Assembly (NCBI GenBank): GCA_049317465.1
Contig: JBMOIF010000026.1
Coordinates: 1 to 29,957 of the forward strand
Length of the DNA stretch: 29,957 bases
Origin: CAIQIA01 sp049317465
GTDB taxonomy: Bacteria > Cyanobacteriota > Cyanobacteriia > PCC-6307 > Cyanobiaceae
Direction: 5' to 3'
In this document: in pieces, positions 13,701 to 20,645 of the stretch
Layout: each line of letters starts with the position of its first letter
How positions within the stretch are numbered: the stretch's first letter is position 1
Translations under genes and position numbers: made by a program
Notes under the pieces: generated by a model
Told to the model about the DNA's origin: nothing
The model's input: the letters and a program-made list of their open reading frames with translations, nothing else
Database searches by the model: none

Positions 13701-13984
13701 GTGAGGCCGGCAAGGGGAGCCTTGCGGATCGCATCATCGACTTCGGCCCCGACGACCGGCTCGATCTGCAGGCCATCGATGCCAACGCCCTCATCGCGGC
13801 CCCTGGGGATCAGGCCTTCAGCTTCATCGGGACGGCTGCCTTCACGGCCGTCGGCCAGGTGCGGATGGTGCTCAACGGCAGCGTCGGTGTGCTGGAGGGA
13901 ACCACCACCAGCGCCGGCACCGCCAGCTTCCAGCTGCTGTTCAGCAACGGCGTATTGCTGCAACCATCCCAGATCATTCTGTAG
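10745..13984 (+). CDS. RTX-type subtilisin-like serine protease with P-domain, 1079 residues
   Basis: This is a large extracellular S8 protease. The catalytic domain spans about residues 40-350: Asp56 (ALWDSG), His94 (DRHATAVAG), oxyanion Asn192 (AAGNDN) and Ser266 (GGTSAATP). A proprotein-convertase P-type beta domain follows (about 372-488, ending LDALTFNAYG). Next comes a serralysin-like block with one RTX pair (490-645), a Pro linker, an SbsA-type Ig-like domain (about 660-768) and a calcium-binding RTX array (773-978). A serralysin-like C-terminus (about 980-1079) ends in hydrophobic LLQPSQIIL. There is no N-terminal signal peptide or propeptide; together with the RTX repeats and C-terminal tail this indicates type I secretion. 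No ABC exporter genes lie in the window. It follows the GDT1 cation transporter by 9 bp. The substrate is unknown; the domain calls are confident. Confidence 0.93.
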   Translation: MATLPRLFRPTDPLYALQWQFGLIGRLGDLGRSSTAGIERVWADVTGAGVAVALWDSGIASTHWDLQATVRLDRRVVVAGLLNDGEALGTADRHATAVAGLIAAASNGRGGVGVAFAAGITAVRVFGGSDDVNTAYDRYLLSLESLPAFAVSNHSYGSRPDWHPAPQEALFEQAARLGRQGLGSLQVKAAGNDNIDSNGDRLNASRFTVNVAATTAGGGVTSYSSYGAQLLVAAPAAAVTTDRLGLGIGYDGLDNGDYTNRFGGTSAATPVTTGVIALMLEANPGLGWRDVQTILALSAMGLPGTYNGVPAPSEGFRWQWNGADHWNGGGLHFSEDYGFGIVQAYPAVRMAEAWRWLQPQAATSANEVALGTTLTLARPIADLGNSRISFDVTEAIAVEHVDLQLDLRHGQFTDLRLQLISPAGTALSLYDGSGGAPAAGLAATGLSPRFGAAGFRGESSVGTWTLELQDAVAGADGWLDALTFNAYGAPVDVDDVYHYTEEVKTVLASPFLAGRRFLGDNDGGSDWIEAASISDPLLLDLRPGASSYLATAGFLDLSPLGVIENGITGDGVDRLYGNSADNLLIGGRGDDLIDGGDGIDTAAFRGAGGLYSVSAAAGVTSVSGPDGVDRLINVEWLRFDDGLLAVLPPPPPDPADIQPPLLLAFTPSSGPGELPVDGSLELLFDEPVLPGAGDLRIVAADGTSLRTIPASTLLEVAVAGPQVTVDPLATLPYGRNFSLLIDPGAFVDRLGHPFAGVADPGLLRFTTASNPIVGSTNANTLIGTDANDAIQGLAGNDLLQGGVGDDRLDGGPGDDTASYADAAAGVTVSLAISGPQDTGTAGRDSLVALERLLGSAHGDRLRGDDGANRLDGGGGDDTIEGSGGHDTLVGGLNGSLGDTLSYAASTAGISVSLALSAPQVTGGAGTDAISGFEHLVGGAGDDRLTGSSQANRLDGGAGNDTLRGGLGSDTLTAGPGADAFVFTSIGEAGKGSLADRIIDFGPDDRLDLQAIDANALIAAPGDQAFSFIGTAAFTAVGQVRMVLNGSVGVLEGTTTSAGTASFQLLFSNGVLLQPSQIIL
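13061..13678 (+). repeat. RTX calcium-binding nonapeptide array
   Basis: Degenerate GGxGxDxUx repeats lie within the protease: GGVGDDRLDGGPGDDTA (801-817), GGGGDDTIEGSGGHDTL (872-888), GGAGDDRLTG (937-946) and GGAGNDTLRGGLGSDTL (955-971). Two longer related units, TAGxTVSLAxSxPQxTGxAGxDxxxxxExLxG-like, sit between them. An isolated RTX pair is at 586-602. Such arrays fold into calcium-filled beta-rolls after secretion. Confidence 0.9.
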
Positions 13985-14090
13985 CCGCAAGAACACTTTG
14001 TTGGATGGAATCTGATGCCGCCAGCTGCTGCAGGGCTGCTGGATAAGCTGGGAGTTCCGCTCAACTGAGCACGCGAACCTGTCTGTCCTG

Positions 14091-17000
14091 GTGTCGATAC
14101 TCGCCGCGATCCATCACCGCACCGACTACCGCTACGACAGGCCGGTGCGGCTTCAGCCCCAGACCATCCGCCTGCGGCCGGCTCCCCACAGCCGCACTCC
14201 GGTGCCGTCGTATGCGCTGCGCATCAGTCCGGCCGAGCATTTCATCAACTGGCAGCAGGATCCCCACGGCAACTGGCTGGCCCGGGTGGTGTTTCCCGAG
14301 CCCACGCGTCAGTTCACCATCGAGGTCGATCTCACCGCCGATCTGGCGGTGGTGAACCCCTTCGATTTCTTCATCGAGCCCGAAGCCGAGGCCTGGCCCT
14401 TCACCTATGAGCCTGATCTGGCGGAGGATCTGCGGCCGTTTCTGCAGCCCGAGCCCACCGGCCCTGCCTTCGAGAACTTCCTCGCCGACATCGACGCCAC
14501 CGCCCCCAGCACCGTCGACTGGCTGGTCTCGCTGAACCGCCGGCTGCAGCAGACGATCCGTTATGTGGTGCGGCTTGAGCCCGGGGTGCAGACGCCCGAT
14601 GAGACCCTGGCGCTGTCCTCGGGCTCCTGCCGCGACTCGGCCTGGTTGCTGGTCCAGCTGCTGCGCCGCTGGGGTCTGGCGGCCCGCTTCGTCTCCGGGT
14701 ATCTGATCCAGCTGCGTCCTGACCTCAGGGCTCTTGACGGTCCGGCAGGCACCGACCGCGATTTCACCGATCTGCACGCCTGGTGTGAGGTCTATCTGCC
14801 GGGTGCCGGCTGGATCGGTCTCGATCCCACGTCGGGACTGCTCACCGGCGAGGGCCACATTCCCCTCTGTGCGTCGCCCCACTACCGCGCCGCCGCTCCG
14901 ATCACCGGTCTGGTCGAACCTGCCGAGGTCACCTTCGGCTTTGAGATGAGCGTGACCCGCGTCGCCGAGCAACCTCGGGTCACGGCCCCCTTCGCCGATG
15001 ACGCCTGGCGCGCCCTCGATGCCCTCGGCGAAGCCGTCGACCGTCAGCTCGTCGCCGATGACGTGCGCCTGACCATGGGTGGTGAGCCCACCTTCGTGTC
15101 CATCGACGACTATGAAGGCGCCGAATGGAACAGCGAAGCCGTCGGGCCGATGAAGCGTGGCCTGGCCGACACCCTGATCCGCCGCCTGCGCGATGCCTTT
15201 GCGCCGGGGGGCTTTCTTCACTACGGCCAGGGCAAGTGGTACCCGGGCGAGAGCCTGCCCCGCTGGACCTTTTCGCTCTATTGGCGCCGCGATGGCCAGC
15301 CCATCTGGCGCGACCCCGGGCTGATCGCCCCCGAGACCGTCCCAGCCCCCTGCCGGGCCGATGATGCCCGCGCCGTCGCTGCGGGGATCGCCGTCCGGCT
15401 GCAGCTCGACGATGACTTCATCGTGCCCGCCTACGAAGACCCGGCTGAGTGGATCCTGCGGGAGGGGGCGCTGCCCTTCAACGTCGAACCCGGCGACAGC
15501 CGCCTCGATGATCCCGAGGAGCGGGCGCGGCTGGCGCGGGTCTTCGACCGTGGTCTGGCGACGCCCGCCGGCTACGTGCTGCCCGTTCAGCGCTGGAACA
15601 GTGCCGCCACGGCCCCCCGCTGGATTTCGGAACACTGGGACCTGCGCCGCGGGCGCCTCTACCTCGTGCCGGGAGACAGCCCTGTCGGCTTTCGGCTGCC
15701 CCTGGGGTCGCTGCCCTGGGTGCCGCCGGAGGTGTACCCCCATGTGCGGCCCATCGATCCCGGCGCCATCGCCGGGCCGCTGCCCGACGCCGAGGTCCTG
15801 GCCCAGCGTCTGCGGCGGGTGGCGCCGGCCGCCGGTGGAGCCGCGGCCCAGCAGCAGATCCCCCAGTCCCTCGACGACGGCCTGCACGTGCGCACCGCCC
15901 TGTCGGTGGAACCCCGCGACGGCCGCCTCTGCGTCTTCCTGCCGCCCACCGAGACCCTCGAGGATTACCTGGAGCTGCTGGCGGCCGTTGAGGCCACGGC
16001 CGAGGAGCTGCAGCTGCCCCTGCACGTGGAGGGCTACCCGCCGCCGGTCGATCCACGGCTCAACGTCATCCGCGTCGCCCCCGACCCCGGCGTGATCGAG
16101 GTCAATGTGCACCCCGCGGCCAGCTGGCGGGAGGCGGTGGCCATCACCACCCGCCTCTACGAGGAGGCCCGCCTGACCCGGCTCGGTACCGAGAAGTTTC
16201 TGGTCGATGGCCGACACACCGGCACCGGCGGGGGCAACCACGTGGTGCTGGGCGGGGCGACGCCCGCCGACAGTCCGTTCCTGCGCCGCCCTGATCTGCT
16301 CAAGTCGCTGATCCTCTACTGGCAGCGCCATCCGTCGCTGTCGTATCTGTTCTCGGGTCTGTTCATCGGCCCCACCAGCCAGGCACCCCGCCTCGACGAG
16401 GCCCGCCACGACGGCCTCTACGAACTCGAGATCGCCCTGGCCATGGTCCCAGCCCCCGGCGAGGGTCCGCCGCCGCTGCCCTGGCTGGTGGATCGTCTGT
16501 TCCGCAACCTGCTGGTCGATGTCACCGGCAACACCCACCGCACCGAGATCTGTATCGACAAGCTCTATTCACCGGATGGCCCCACAGGGCGTCTCGGGCT
16601 GGTCGAGTTCCGTGGCTTCGAGATGCCGCCCGACGCCCGCCTGTCCCTGGCCCAGCAGTTGCTGCTGCGGGCCCTGGTGGCCTGGTTCTGGCGCGAGCCC
16701 CTGCAGGGGGACCTGGTGCGCTGGGGGACCACGCTGCACGACCGATTCCTGCTGCCCCACTTCGTCTGGTCCGATTTCCTCGGCGTGCTGGCCGACCTGC
16801 GGCAGGCAGGTTTCGACTTCGATCCGCTCTGGTTCGAGGCCCAGCGCGCCTTCCGCTTCCCTGCGGTGGGCACTGTGCAGCATGGCGGTGTGACCCTGGA
16901 GCTGCGCCAGGCCCTCGAGCCCTGGCACGTGCTGGGGGAGCAGGGGGCCGTGGGCGGCACCGTGCGCTACGTCGACAGTTCGGTGGAACGGCTGCAGGTG

Positions 17001-17402
17001 CGGGTCGAGGGTTGGGTGGCGGCCCGGCATGTGCTGAGCTGCAACGGTCGGCGGGTGCCGCTGACCCCCACCGATCGCCAGGGCGAGGCGGTGGCCGGGG
17101 TGCGGTTCAAGGCCTGGCAGCCCCCCTCGGGTCTGCACCCCACCATTCCGGCCCAGGCCCCGCTGGTGTTCGACATCGTCGACACCTGGTCAGGCCGTTC
17201 CCTGGGGGGCTGCGTGCATCACGTCGCCCATCCCGGGGGCCGCAACTACGACACCAACCCGGTCAATGCCTACGAGGCCGAGGCCCGCCGCCGCGCCCGC
17301 TTCCAGAACCACGGCCACACCCCTGGCCCCGTTCAGGTGCCCGCCGAAGAGCCGCCGGGCGACTTCCCCCTCACCCTCGACCTGCGGCGCCCCCGGCGCT
17401 GA
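14091..17402 (+). CDS. Large transglutaminase-like protein with DUF2126 (1103 residues)
   Basis: The N-terminal part (about 1-260) is a bacterial transglutaminase-like module: beta-rich N-domain (IHHRTDYRYDRPVRLQPQ), then a papain-like triad C180 (SSGSCRDSAW), H229 (DLHAWCEVY) and D245 (GLDPTSGLL). The remaining ~840 residues are DUF2126, with MGGEPTFVSIDD, GQGKWYPGESLPRWTF and GTGGGNHVVLGG among its recognisable blocks and a His/Tyr-rich tail. Proteins of this design are common in bacteria, often next to alpha-E (DUF403) and circularly permuted ATP-grasp genes, and are suspected to act on peptides; none of those partners is here. The start is GTG 14091, which gives the conserved MSILAAIHHRTDY opening. 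It is probably cytoplasmic because it has no signal peptide. The gene follows the protease after about 106 bp. Its exact reaction is unknown. Confidence 0.9.
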   Translation: MSILAAIHHRTDYRYDRPVRLQPQTIRLRPAPHSRTPVPSYALRISPAEHFINWQQDPHGNWLARVVFPEPTRQFTIEVDLTADLAVVNPFDFFIEPEAEAWPFTYEPDLAEDLRPFLQPEPTGPAFENFLADIDATAPSTVDWLVSLNRRLQQTIRYVVRLEPGVQTPDETLALSSGSCRDSAWLLVQLLRRWGLAARFVSGYLIQLRPDLRALDGPAGTDRDFTDLHAWCEVYLPGAGWIGLDPTSGLLTGEGHIPLCASPHYRAAAPITGLVEPAEVTFGFEMSVTRVAEQPRVTAPFADDAWRALDALGEAVDRQLVADDVRLTMGGEPTFVSIDDYEGAEWNSEAVGPMKRGLADTLIRRLRDAFAPGGFLHYGQGKWYPGESLPRWTFSLYWRRDGQPIWRDPGLIAPETVPAPCRADDARAVAAGIAVRLQLDDDFIVPAYEDPAEWILREGALPFNVEPGDSRLDDPEERARLARVFDRGLATPAGYVLPVQRWNSAATAPRWISEHWDLRRGRLYLVPGDSPVGFRLPLGSLPWVPPEVYPHVRPIDPGAIAGPLPDAEVLAQRLRRVAPAAGGAAAQQQIPQSLDDGLHVRTALSVEPRDGRLCVFLPPTETLEDYLELLAAVEATAEELQLPLHVEGYPPPVDPRLNVIRVAPDPGVIEVNVHPAASWREAVAITTRLYEEARLTRLGTEKFLVDGRHTGTGGGNHVVLGGATPADSPFLRRPDLLKSLILYWQRHPSLSYLFSGLFIGPTSQAPRLDEARHDGLYELEIALAMVPAPGEGPPPLPWLVDRLFRNLLVDVTGNTHRTEICIDKLYSPDGPTGRLGLVEFRGFEMPPDARLSLAQQLLLRALVAWFWREPLQGDLVRWGTTLHDRFLLPHFVWSDFLGVLADLRQAGFDFDPLWFEAQRAFRFPAVGTVQHGGVTLELRQALEPWHVLGEQGAVGGTVRYVDSSVERLQVRVEGWVAARHVLSCNGRRVPLTPTDRQGEAVAGVRFKAWQPPSGLHPTIPAQAPLVFDIVDTWSGRSLGGCVHHVAHPGGRNYDTNPVNAYEAEARRRARFQNHGHTPGPVQVPAEEPPGDFPLTLDLRRPRR

Positions 17403-17434
17403 AGCGTCACCCTGGGGCCAGCCAGCGTGCCCCC

Positions 17435-18130
17435 ATGACCCTCCAGAGCCGCCGCGAGCTGTGCTTTCTGGTGTTGGCGGGCCTGTTCCTGGGCACGATG
17501 GGGATGCTCAACATCCTCGGACTCACCCGTTTCCTCAACCTGGGCTCCATCGCCGGCTTCCCGGTGGTGGTTGCCGTCGGCGCCCTGCCCTACCCCGTCA
17601 CCTTTCTTTGCACCGACCTCGTCAGCGAACTCTGGGGGGAACGGCGGGCCGGCCAGCTGGTGTGGGTGGGGCTGTTGCTGAATGGCTGGGTGCTGCTGAT
17701 CCTCTGGCTCGGGGGGCTGCTGCCGGGCACGGCCTCGCCGGTGTTCTTCGAGGTGCGGCGGCTGGCTTTCGGGGCGTTGGGGGCCTCGATGGCGGCTTAC
17801 CTCGTGGCCCAGTTCACCGATGTGCGCCTGTTTCATTTCTGGAAGCGCCTCACGGGGGGGCGTGCCCTATGGCTGCGCAACAACGGGTCGACCCTGGTCA
17901 GTCAGCTGGTTGACACCACTGCGGTGGTGCTCATCAGCCATTACGGCGCCCATGTGCTGCCCATCGAGGGAAGCCAGCCCGTGCTGCCGCAGCTGGGCCG
18001 CTTCATCGCCAGCGGCTACCTCTTCAAGCTGCTGGCGGCCCTGGCCGACACCCTGCCCTTTTATCTCTTGGTGGGCTGGCTGCGGCAGTGGCTCGAGGTG
18101 CCTGGAGATGGCATCGAGCTGGACCCTTGA
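17435..18130 (+). CDS. YhhQ/VUT-1 family queuosine-precursor transporter
   Basis: This 231-residue integral membrane protein has about six helices and matches the VUT_1/DUF165 family, whose E. coli member YhhQ imports the queuosine precursors preQ0/preQ1. Recognisable segments are the first helix pair, YPVTFLCTDLVSELWGERRA (about residues 49-68, with the conserved TDLVSE), LVAQFTDVRLFHFWKRLTGG and LRNNGSTLVSQLVDTTAVVLI. The last contains the family's N-S/T-x-S-Q-x-xDT signature. ATG 17435 is the natural start and lies 32 bp after the transglutaminase stop, so they may share a transcript; no functional link is known. A role in preQ0 uptake is inferred from the family. Confidence 0.9.
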   Translation: MTLQSRRELCFLVLAGLFLGTMGMLNILGLTRFLNLGSIAGFPVVVAVGALPYPVTFLCTDLVSELWGERRAGQLVWVGLLLNGWVLLILWLGGLLPGTASPVFFEVRRLAFGALGASMAAYLVAQFTDVRLFHFWKRLTGGRALWLRNNGSTLVSQLVDTTAVVLISHYGAHVLPIEGSQPVLPQLGRFIASGYLFKLLAALADTLPFYLLVGWLRQWLEVPGDGIELDP

Positions 18131-18203
18131 TGCTCTGACCCCCTCTGCCACCGCAACGGGCCGGAACTGACTACGACGGGTGCACTCCAGTCGTTCCCGG
18201 GCC

Positions 18204-18557
18204 ATGTCCCTGCGACCGAACCGACCCCACCGGCAGCCGTGGTGGATGCTGCTGGCGATTCTGCTGCCATGGCTGCAGCCCCTGCCGCTGCTGGCCGGCC
18301 CTTCCCCCTGGTGGGAGCACTACGAGCGCGACGACACCTACCGCTGCGCCGACGATTCGCGGGTGCTGCTCGAGCGCAACGACCACCAGGCCACGCTGTA
18401 CCGCAACGGCTACCGCATCAACCTGTTCCGTGACACGTCGATCACCTCGGTGAGGCGCTTCAGCAACGACAATCTCAAACTGACGCTGGACGGAGACGAG
18501 ATCACCCTTGAGGATCTGATCACCCGCACCCGTTGTCAGCGTTTTCACGAGGTCTGA
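18204..18557 (+). CDS. Small secreted or lumenal protein, unknown
   Basis: This is a 117-residue protein with an N-terminal signal sequence (basic MSLRPNRPHRQPWW, hydrophobic MLLAILLPWLQPLPLLA, likely cleavage near LLA-GP). A small mature domain of about 85 residues follows: WWEHYERDDTYRCADDSRVLLERND, then alternating polar and hydrophobic strands and a C-terminal helix. Two cysteines (in TYRCADD and TRCQRF) near the ends of the mature part could form a disulfide outside the cytoplasm. I do not recognise a named family. ATG 18204 is chosen over GTG 18180 because the signal peptide begins there. Its TGA overlaps the ATG of the next gene (TGATG), so the pair is coupled. Confidence 0.75.
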   Translation: MSLRPNRPHRQPWWMLLAILLPWLQPLPLLAGPSPWWEHYERDDTYRCADDSRVLLERNDHQATLYRNGYRINLFRDTSITSVRRFSNDNLKLTLDGDEITLEDLITRTRCQRFHEV

Positions 18558-18880
18558 TGGAGCCAGAGCGCCCGCTGCATCCCCTGCCCCGCGGCCTCGT
18601 GGAGCTCTACGGCCTGCTGGCGGTGCTGATTGTGCTGGTGCCCGAGTGGCTGGCTGGTGGCGCCCTCGACCTGCAGGAGGGGGATGAGGGGGAGCTGCTG
18701 CCCAGTCCGGCAGCCGCCTGGCGGCGGGTGCCCGAACTGCTGCTCGCCAGCCAGTCGGTGCGTGAGCTGCGGGCCACCGCCCGTCGCTGTGGCCTCAGAG
18801 GCTACGGACGTCTGGGCCGTGGCCCGCTCACGGCCCAGCTGCTGCGGCGCCTGCGCCGCCAGGGCACGGCGGGGCTGTGA
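18557..18880 (+). CDS. Small membrane-anchored protein, unknown
   Basis: This 107-residue protein has one hydrophobic helix (LVELYGLLAVLIVLVPEWLAGGAL, residues about 14-37 in two halves). An acidic linker (DLQEGDEGELL) follows, then a basic helical C-terminal half (VRELRATARRCGLRGYGRLGR and LLRRLRRQGTAGL). The C-terminal segment reads like a short SAP-like or Rho-N-like helix-extension-helix (RELRATARRCGLRGYGRL...LTAQLLRRL), a fold that often binds nucleic acid; this is a tentative reading. It starts on the TGATG overlap with the secreted protein, and GAGG lies 4 nt before the ATG. It ends 15 bp before tRNA-Pro. Confidence 0.75.
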   Translation: MEPERPLHPLPRGLVELYGLLAVLIVLVPEWLAGGALDLQEGDEGELLPSPAAAWRRVPELLLASQSVRELRATARRCGLRGYGRLGRGPLTAQLLRRLRRQGTAGL

Positions 18881-18895
18881 TACGGTCGTTCAGTC

Positions 18896-18969
18896 CGGGG
18901 CGTAGCGCAGCTTGGTAGCGCACCACTTTGGGGTAGTGGGGGTCGTGGGTTCAAATCCCGCCGCTCCGA
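18896..18969 (+). tRNA. tRNA-Pro(GGG)
   Basis: A complete 74-nt cloverleaf is present. Acceptor strands CGGGGCG (18896-18902) and CGCTCCG (18962-18968) pair with one G-T wobble, and the discriminator is A. The anticodon stem CCACT/AGTGG encloses the loop TTGGGGT, giving anticodon GGG for proline CCC/CCU codons. The T-arm carries GGTTCAAATCC. No CCA is encoded. It follows the small membrane protein gene by 15 bp and is followed by a strong terminator. Confidence 0.95.
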
Positions 18970-19032
18970 TCGGACCCATTCCGCACCCTTTCTGATCCCC
19001 CTGCGGGATCCCATCGCCTTCCCCAGGTGATC

Positions 19033-19056
19033 ACCGGCCCTAGGGCCGGTTTTTTC
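19033..19056 (+). terminator. Rho-independent terminator after tRNA-Pro
   Basis: An uninterrupted 8-bp stem, ACCGGCCC (19033-19040) with GGGCCGGT (19043-19050), closes a TA loop and is followed by TTTTTC. This is the clearest intrinsic terminator in the window. It ends the tRNA-Pro transcript and separates it from the ferredoxin gene 70 bp downstream. Confidence 0.88.
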
Positions 19057-19125
19057 TTGTGTGCAATCCTCCACAGCCGCCCCACGGGTCCGTGGCTACC
19101 ACGGGAAGGCATCCAGGACCCGACC

Positions 19126-19407
19126 ATGGCCAGCTACACGATCACCATCGAGGGAGGCTCCAGCTTCGCCTGCGCCGACGACGTCTACATCCTCGATGCC
19201 GCTGAAGAGGCTGGGGTTGATCTGCCCTACTCCTGCAGGGCCGGCGCCTGCTCCACCTGTGCCGGTCGTCTGCTGAGCGGCTCTGTTGACCAGTCCGATC
19301 AGAGCTTCCTGGATGACGACCAGATGGCGAACGGTTTCGCTCTGCTCTGTGTCAGCTACCCCACCGCCGACTGCACGATCAAGGCCAACGTCGAAGACGA
19401 TCTCTGA
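19126..19407 (+). CDS. petF: Plant-type [2Fe-2S] ferredoxin
   Basis: This soluble electron carrier takes electrons from photosystem I and passes them to FNR, nitrogen and sulfur reductases, thioredoxin reductase and desaturases. The four cluster cysteines are at residues 37, 42, 45 (SCRAGACSTCAG) and 75 (ALLCVSYP), with the usual CX4CX2CX29C spacing. At 93 residues it is slightly shorter than classical PetF (about 97-99) but has the acidic surface and the VEDDL-type C-terminus. ATG 19126 is supported by AGGA 7 nt upstream and the conserved opening; upstream sequence to 19027 contains the terminator and is excluded. It stands alone downstream of tRNA-Pro. Cyanobacteria carry several such ferredoxins, so it may not be the major photosynthetic one. 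Confidence 0.95.
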   Translation: MASYTITIEGGSSFACADDVYILDAAEEAGVDLPYSCRAGACSTCAGRLLSGSVDQSDQSFLDDDQMANGFALLCVSYPTADCTIKANVEDDL

Positions 19408-19425
19408 TCGCGGTGACGGCGGCCT

Positions 19426-19656
19426 TCAGCGCAGCCGGGTGAGCGCCCCGTAGCCCTTGAGCCAGCGGTTCACCTGTGGCTTCAGGGCCGGCGGCACCTC
19501 ATGCAGCAGCTGGTCCAGCTCCAGGGCGCCCAGCCGTCGCAGATCTCGCACGTCCACATGCCAGAGCTGCTCCGCCTCGCGGATCAGCCGCGCCAGCGTG
19601 CGTGAGCGTTGCCAGCAGGCCAGCGGCAGGGTGAGGCTTGAGGAGGACCGGGCCAT
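19426..19656 (-). CDS. Small conserved-looking cyanobacterial protein, unknown
   Basis: This 76-residue helical protein has no membrane segment: LACWQRSRTLARLIREAEQLWHVDVRDLRRLG, then LELDQLLHEVPPALKPQVNRWLKGYG. It is rich in Arg and Leu with an amphipathic pattern that suggests a compact helical bundle, but I do not recognise a named family. ATG 19656 is preceded by GGGAGG only 1 nt away, closer than ideal; a GTG 9 nt upstream is in frame but would place the ribosome-binding site inside the gene. It lies about 100 bp downstream of the exonuclease on the same strand and converges with ferredoxin (18 bp between stops). Confidence 0.65.
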   Translation of the reverse strand: MARSSSSLTLPLACWQRSRTLARLIREAEQLWHVDVRDLRRLGALELDQLLHEVPPALKPQVNRWLKGYGALTRLR

Positions 19657-19756
19657 GCCTCCCACAGTGCTGCGGCCCGGCCGGGTTGGCCCGGGGACAC
19701 CAGGGGATTTCACAGTGATGAAGACAACTGCTGCAGCCCGGGCCTGTCCAGACCCC

Positions 19757-20578
19757 TCAGGCCTCCAGCACCTCGGTGGCGAAGGGCAGCCCCAGCCGCT
19801 GGAGTTGACGCGCACTCAGCCGTCGGGTCCAGGCCCCTTCGACCGGGTCGTTCCAGCGAAAGCCGGCCTGCTTCGCCAGCTGCCGGTCGCCATAGCCAAC
19901 CACGGCCCTGAGCAGCTGCCGCGGTTCGCGGGCCTCCAGCAGCAGCCGTGGCAGGTCGTTGCAGCGGCGGAACACCTCAGCGAGATAGAGGCAATCGGTG
20001 AGGGCCCGGTGGGCGGCCCACACGGGCACCTCATGGGCCAGGGCGAGATCGCGCACCGATGGCCGTGGACGCAGGCCCAGCGGCTCGGGCCAGTCGATGT
20101 CCTCCATGCTGCAGATCCAGGGCAGTCCCAGGTCCGGCAGGGCTCCGCGGCCGAACCAGGCCCGATCGAAGGCGGCGTTGTGGGCCACGGCACAGTCGGC
20201 AACGGCCGCAAGGCTGGCCAGCAGCTCCAGCCCCTGGCGCCAGGGCTGGGGCAGCCGCGTGCAGTGGGCCGGGATGTGATTGATGCCCTCGGCGGGGTTC
20301 GCCGCCACCGGCAGCAGCACGGACAGCTGGGCCAGCACACTGCGCTCGGGCACCGAGAAGAGCACCGCCCCCACCTCGCAGCACTGGTCCCGCTCGGGAT
20401 CGAGGCCGGTGGTCTCGGTGTCGAGGATCAGCACCGCCCGGGGGGCGCCATCGCTTGACTCCGGAGGCACCGCCTCCTGGAGCGGTTCCACGTCCATGCC
20501 GGCGATCAGGTCCGTCAGGTCGCACTGGGTCCAGTCGTGGGGCGGGGGCACCATCACTCCATGGGGGATGCGCTCCAT
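19757..20578 (-). CDS. DEDDh 3'-5' exonuclease (RNase T/DnaQ family)
   Basis: This 273-residue exonuclease has the DnaQ-like fold. Motif I is VLILDTETTGLD (D, E at about 53 and 55), motif II is CAVAHNAAFDRAWF, and motif III is AAHRALTDCLYLAEV, giving the His and Asp of the DEDDh class. These two-metal enzymes remove 3' nucleotides from DNA or RNA. The extra ~45 N-terminal residues and ~75 C-terminal residues (RQLLRAVVGYGDRQLAKQAGFRWND and following) recall the DUF3820-type tail seen on some DEDDh exonucleases (quorum-of-crossover-like 'AGFRW' motif), so it is more likely a stand-alone repair or RNA-processing enzyme than the replicative epsilon subunit. ATG 20578 opens the frame; a second Met at residue 9 is an alternative. 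It diverges from the peroxiredoxin Q gene. Confidence 0.88.
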   Translation of the reverse strand: MERIPHGVMVPPPHDWTQCDLTDLIAGMDVEPLQEAVPPESSDGAPRAVLILDTETTGLDPERDQCCEVGAVLFSVPERSVLAQLSVLLPVAANPAEGINHIPAHCTRLPQPWRQGLELLASLAAVADCAVAHNAAFDRAWFGRGALPDLGLPWICSMEDIDWPEPLGLRPRPSVRDLALAHEVPVWAAHRALTDCLYLAEVFRRCNDLPRLLLEAREPRQLLRAVVGYGDRQLAKQAGFRWNDPVEGAWTRRLSARQLQRLGLPFATEVLEA

Positions 20579-20645
20579 CGTCCCAGCACGGCACCGCCAG
20601 GGCCAGCGGCCTGTCTAGGGTTGAAGCGTCAGCCGCGCTGCGTCC

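Noticed and set aside
12005..16538. Very long antisense open frames opposite the RTX protease (12005-13996) and the transglutaminase (14061-16538); others oppose the ATPase, acs and pgi genes
   Set aside because: They mirror real genes with high third-position G+C, and their translations are Gly/His/Gln/Arg-rich with no domain patterns.
19657..19756. GC-rich inverted repeat between the exonuclease and the 76-residue protein as a terminator
   Set aside because: Palindromic GGCCCGGCC-type sequence lacks a T-run on the minus strand.
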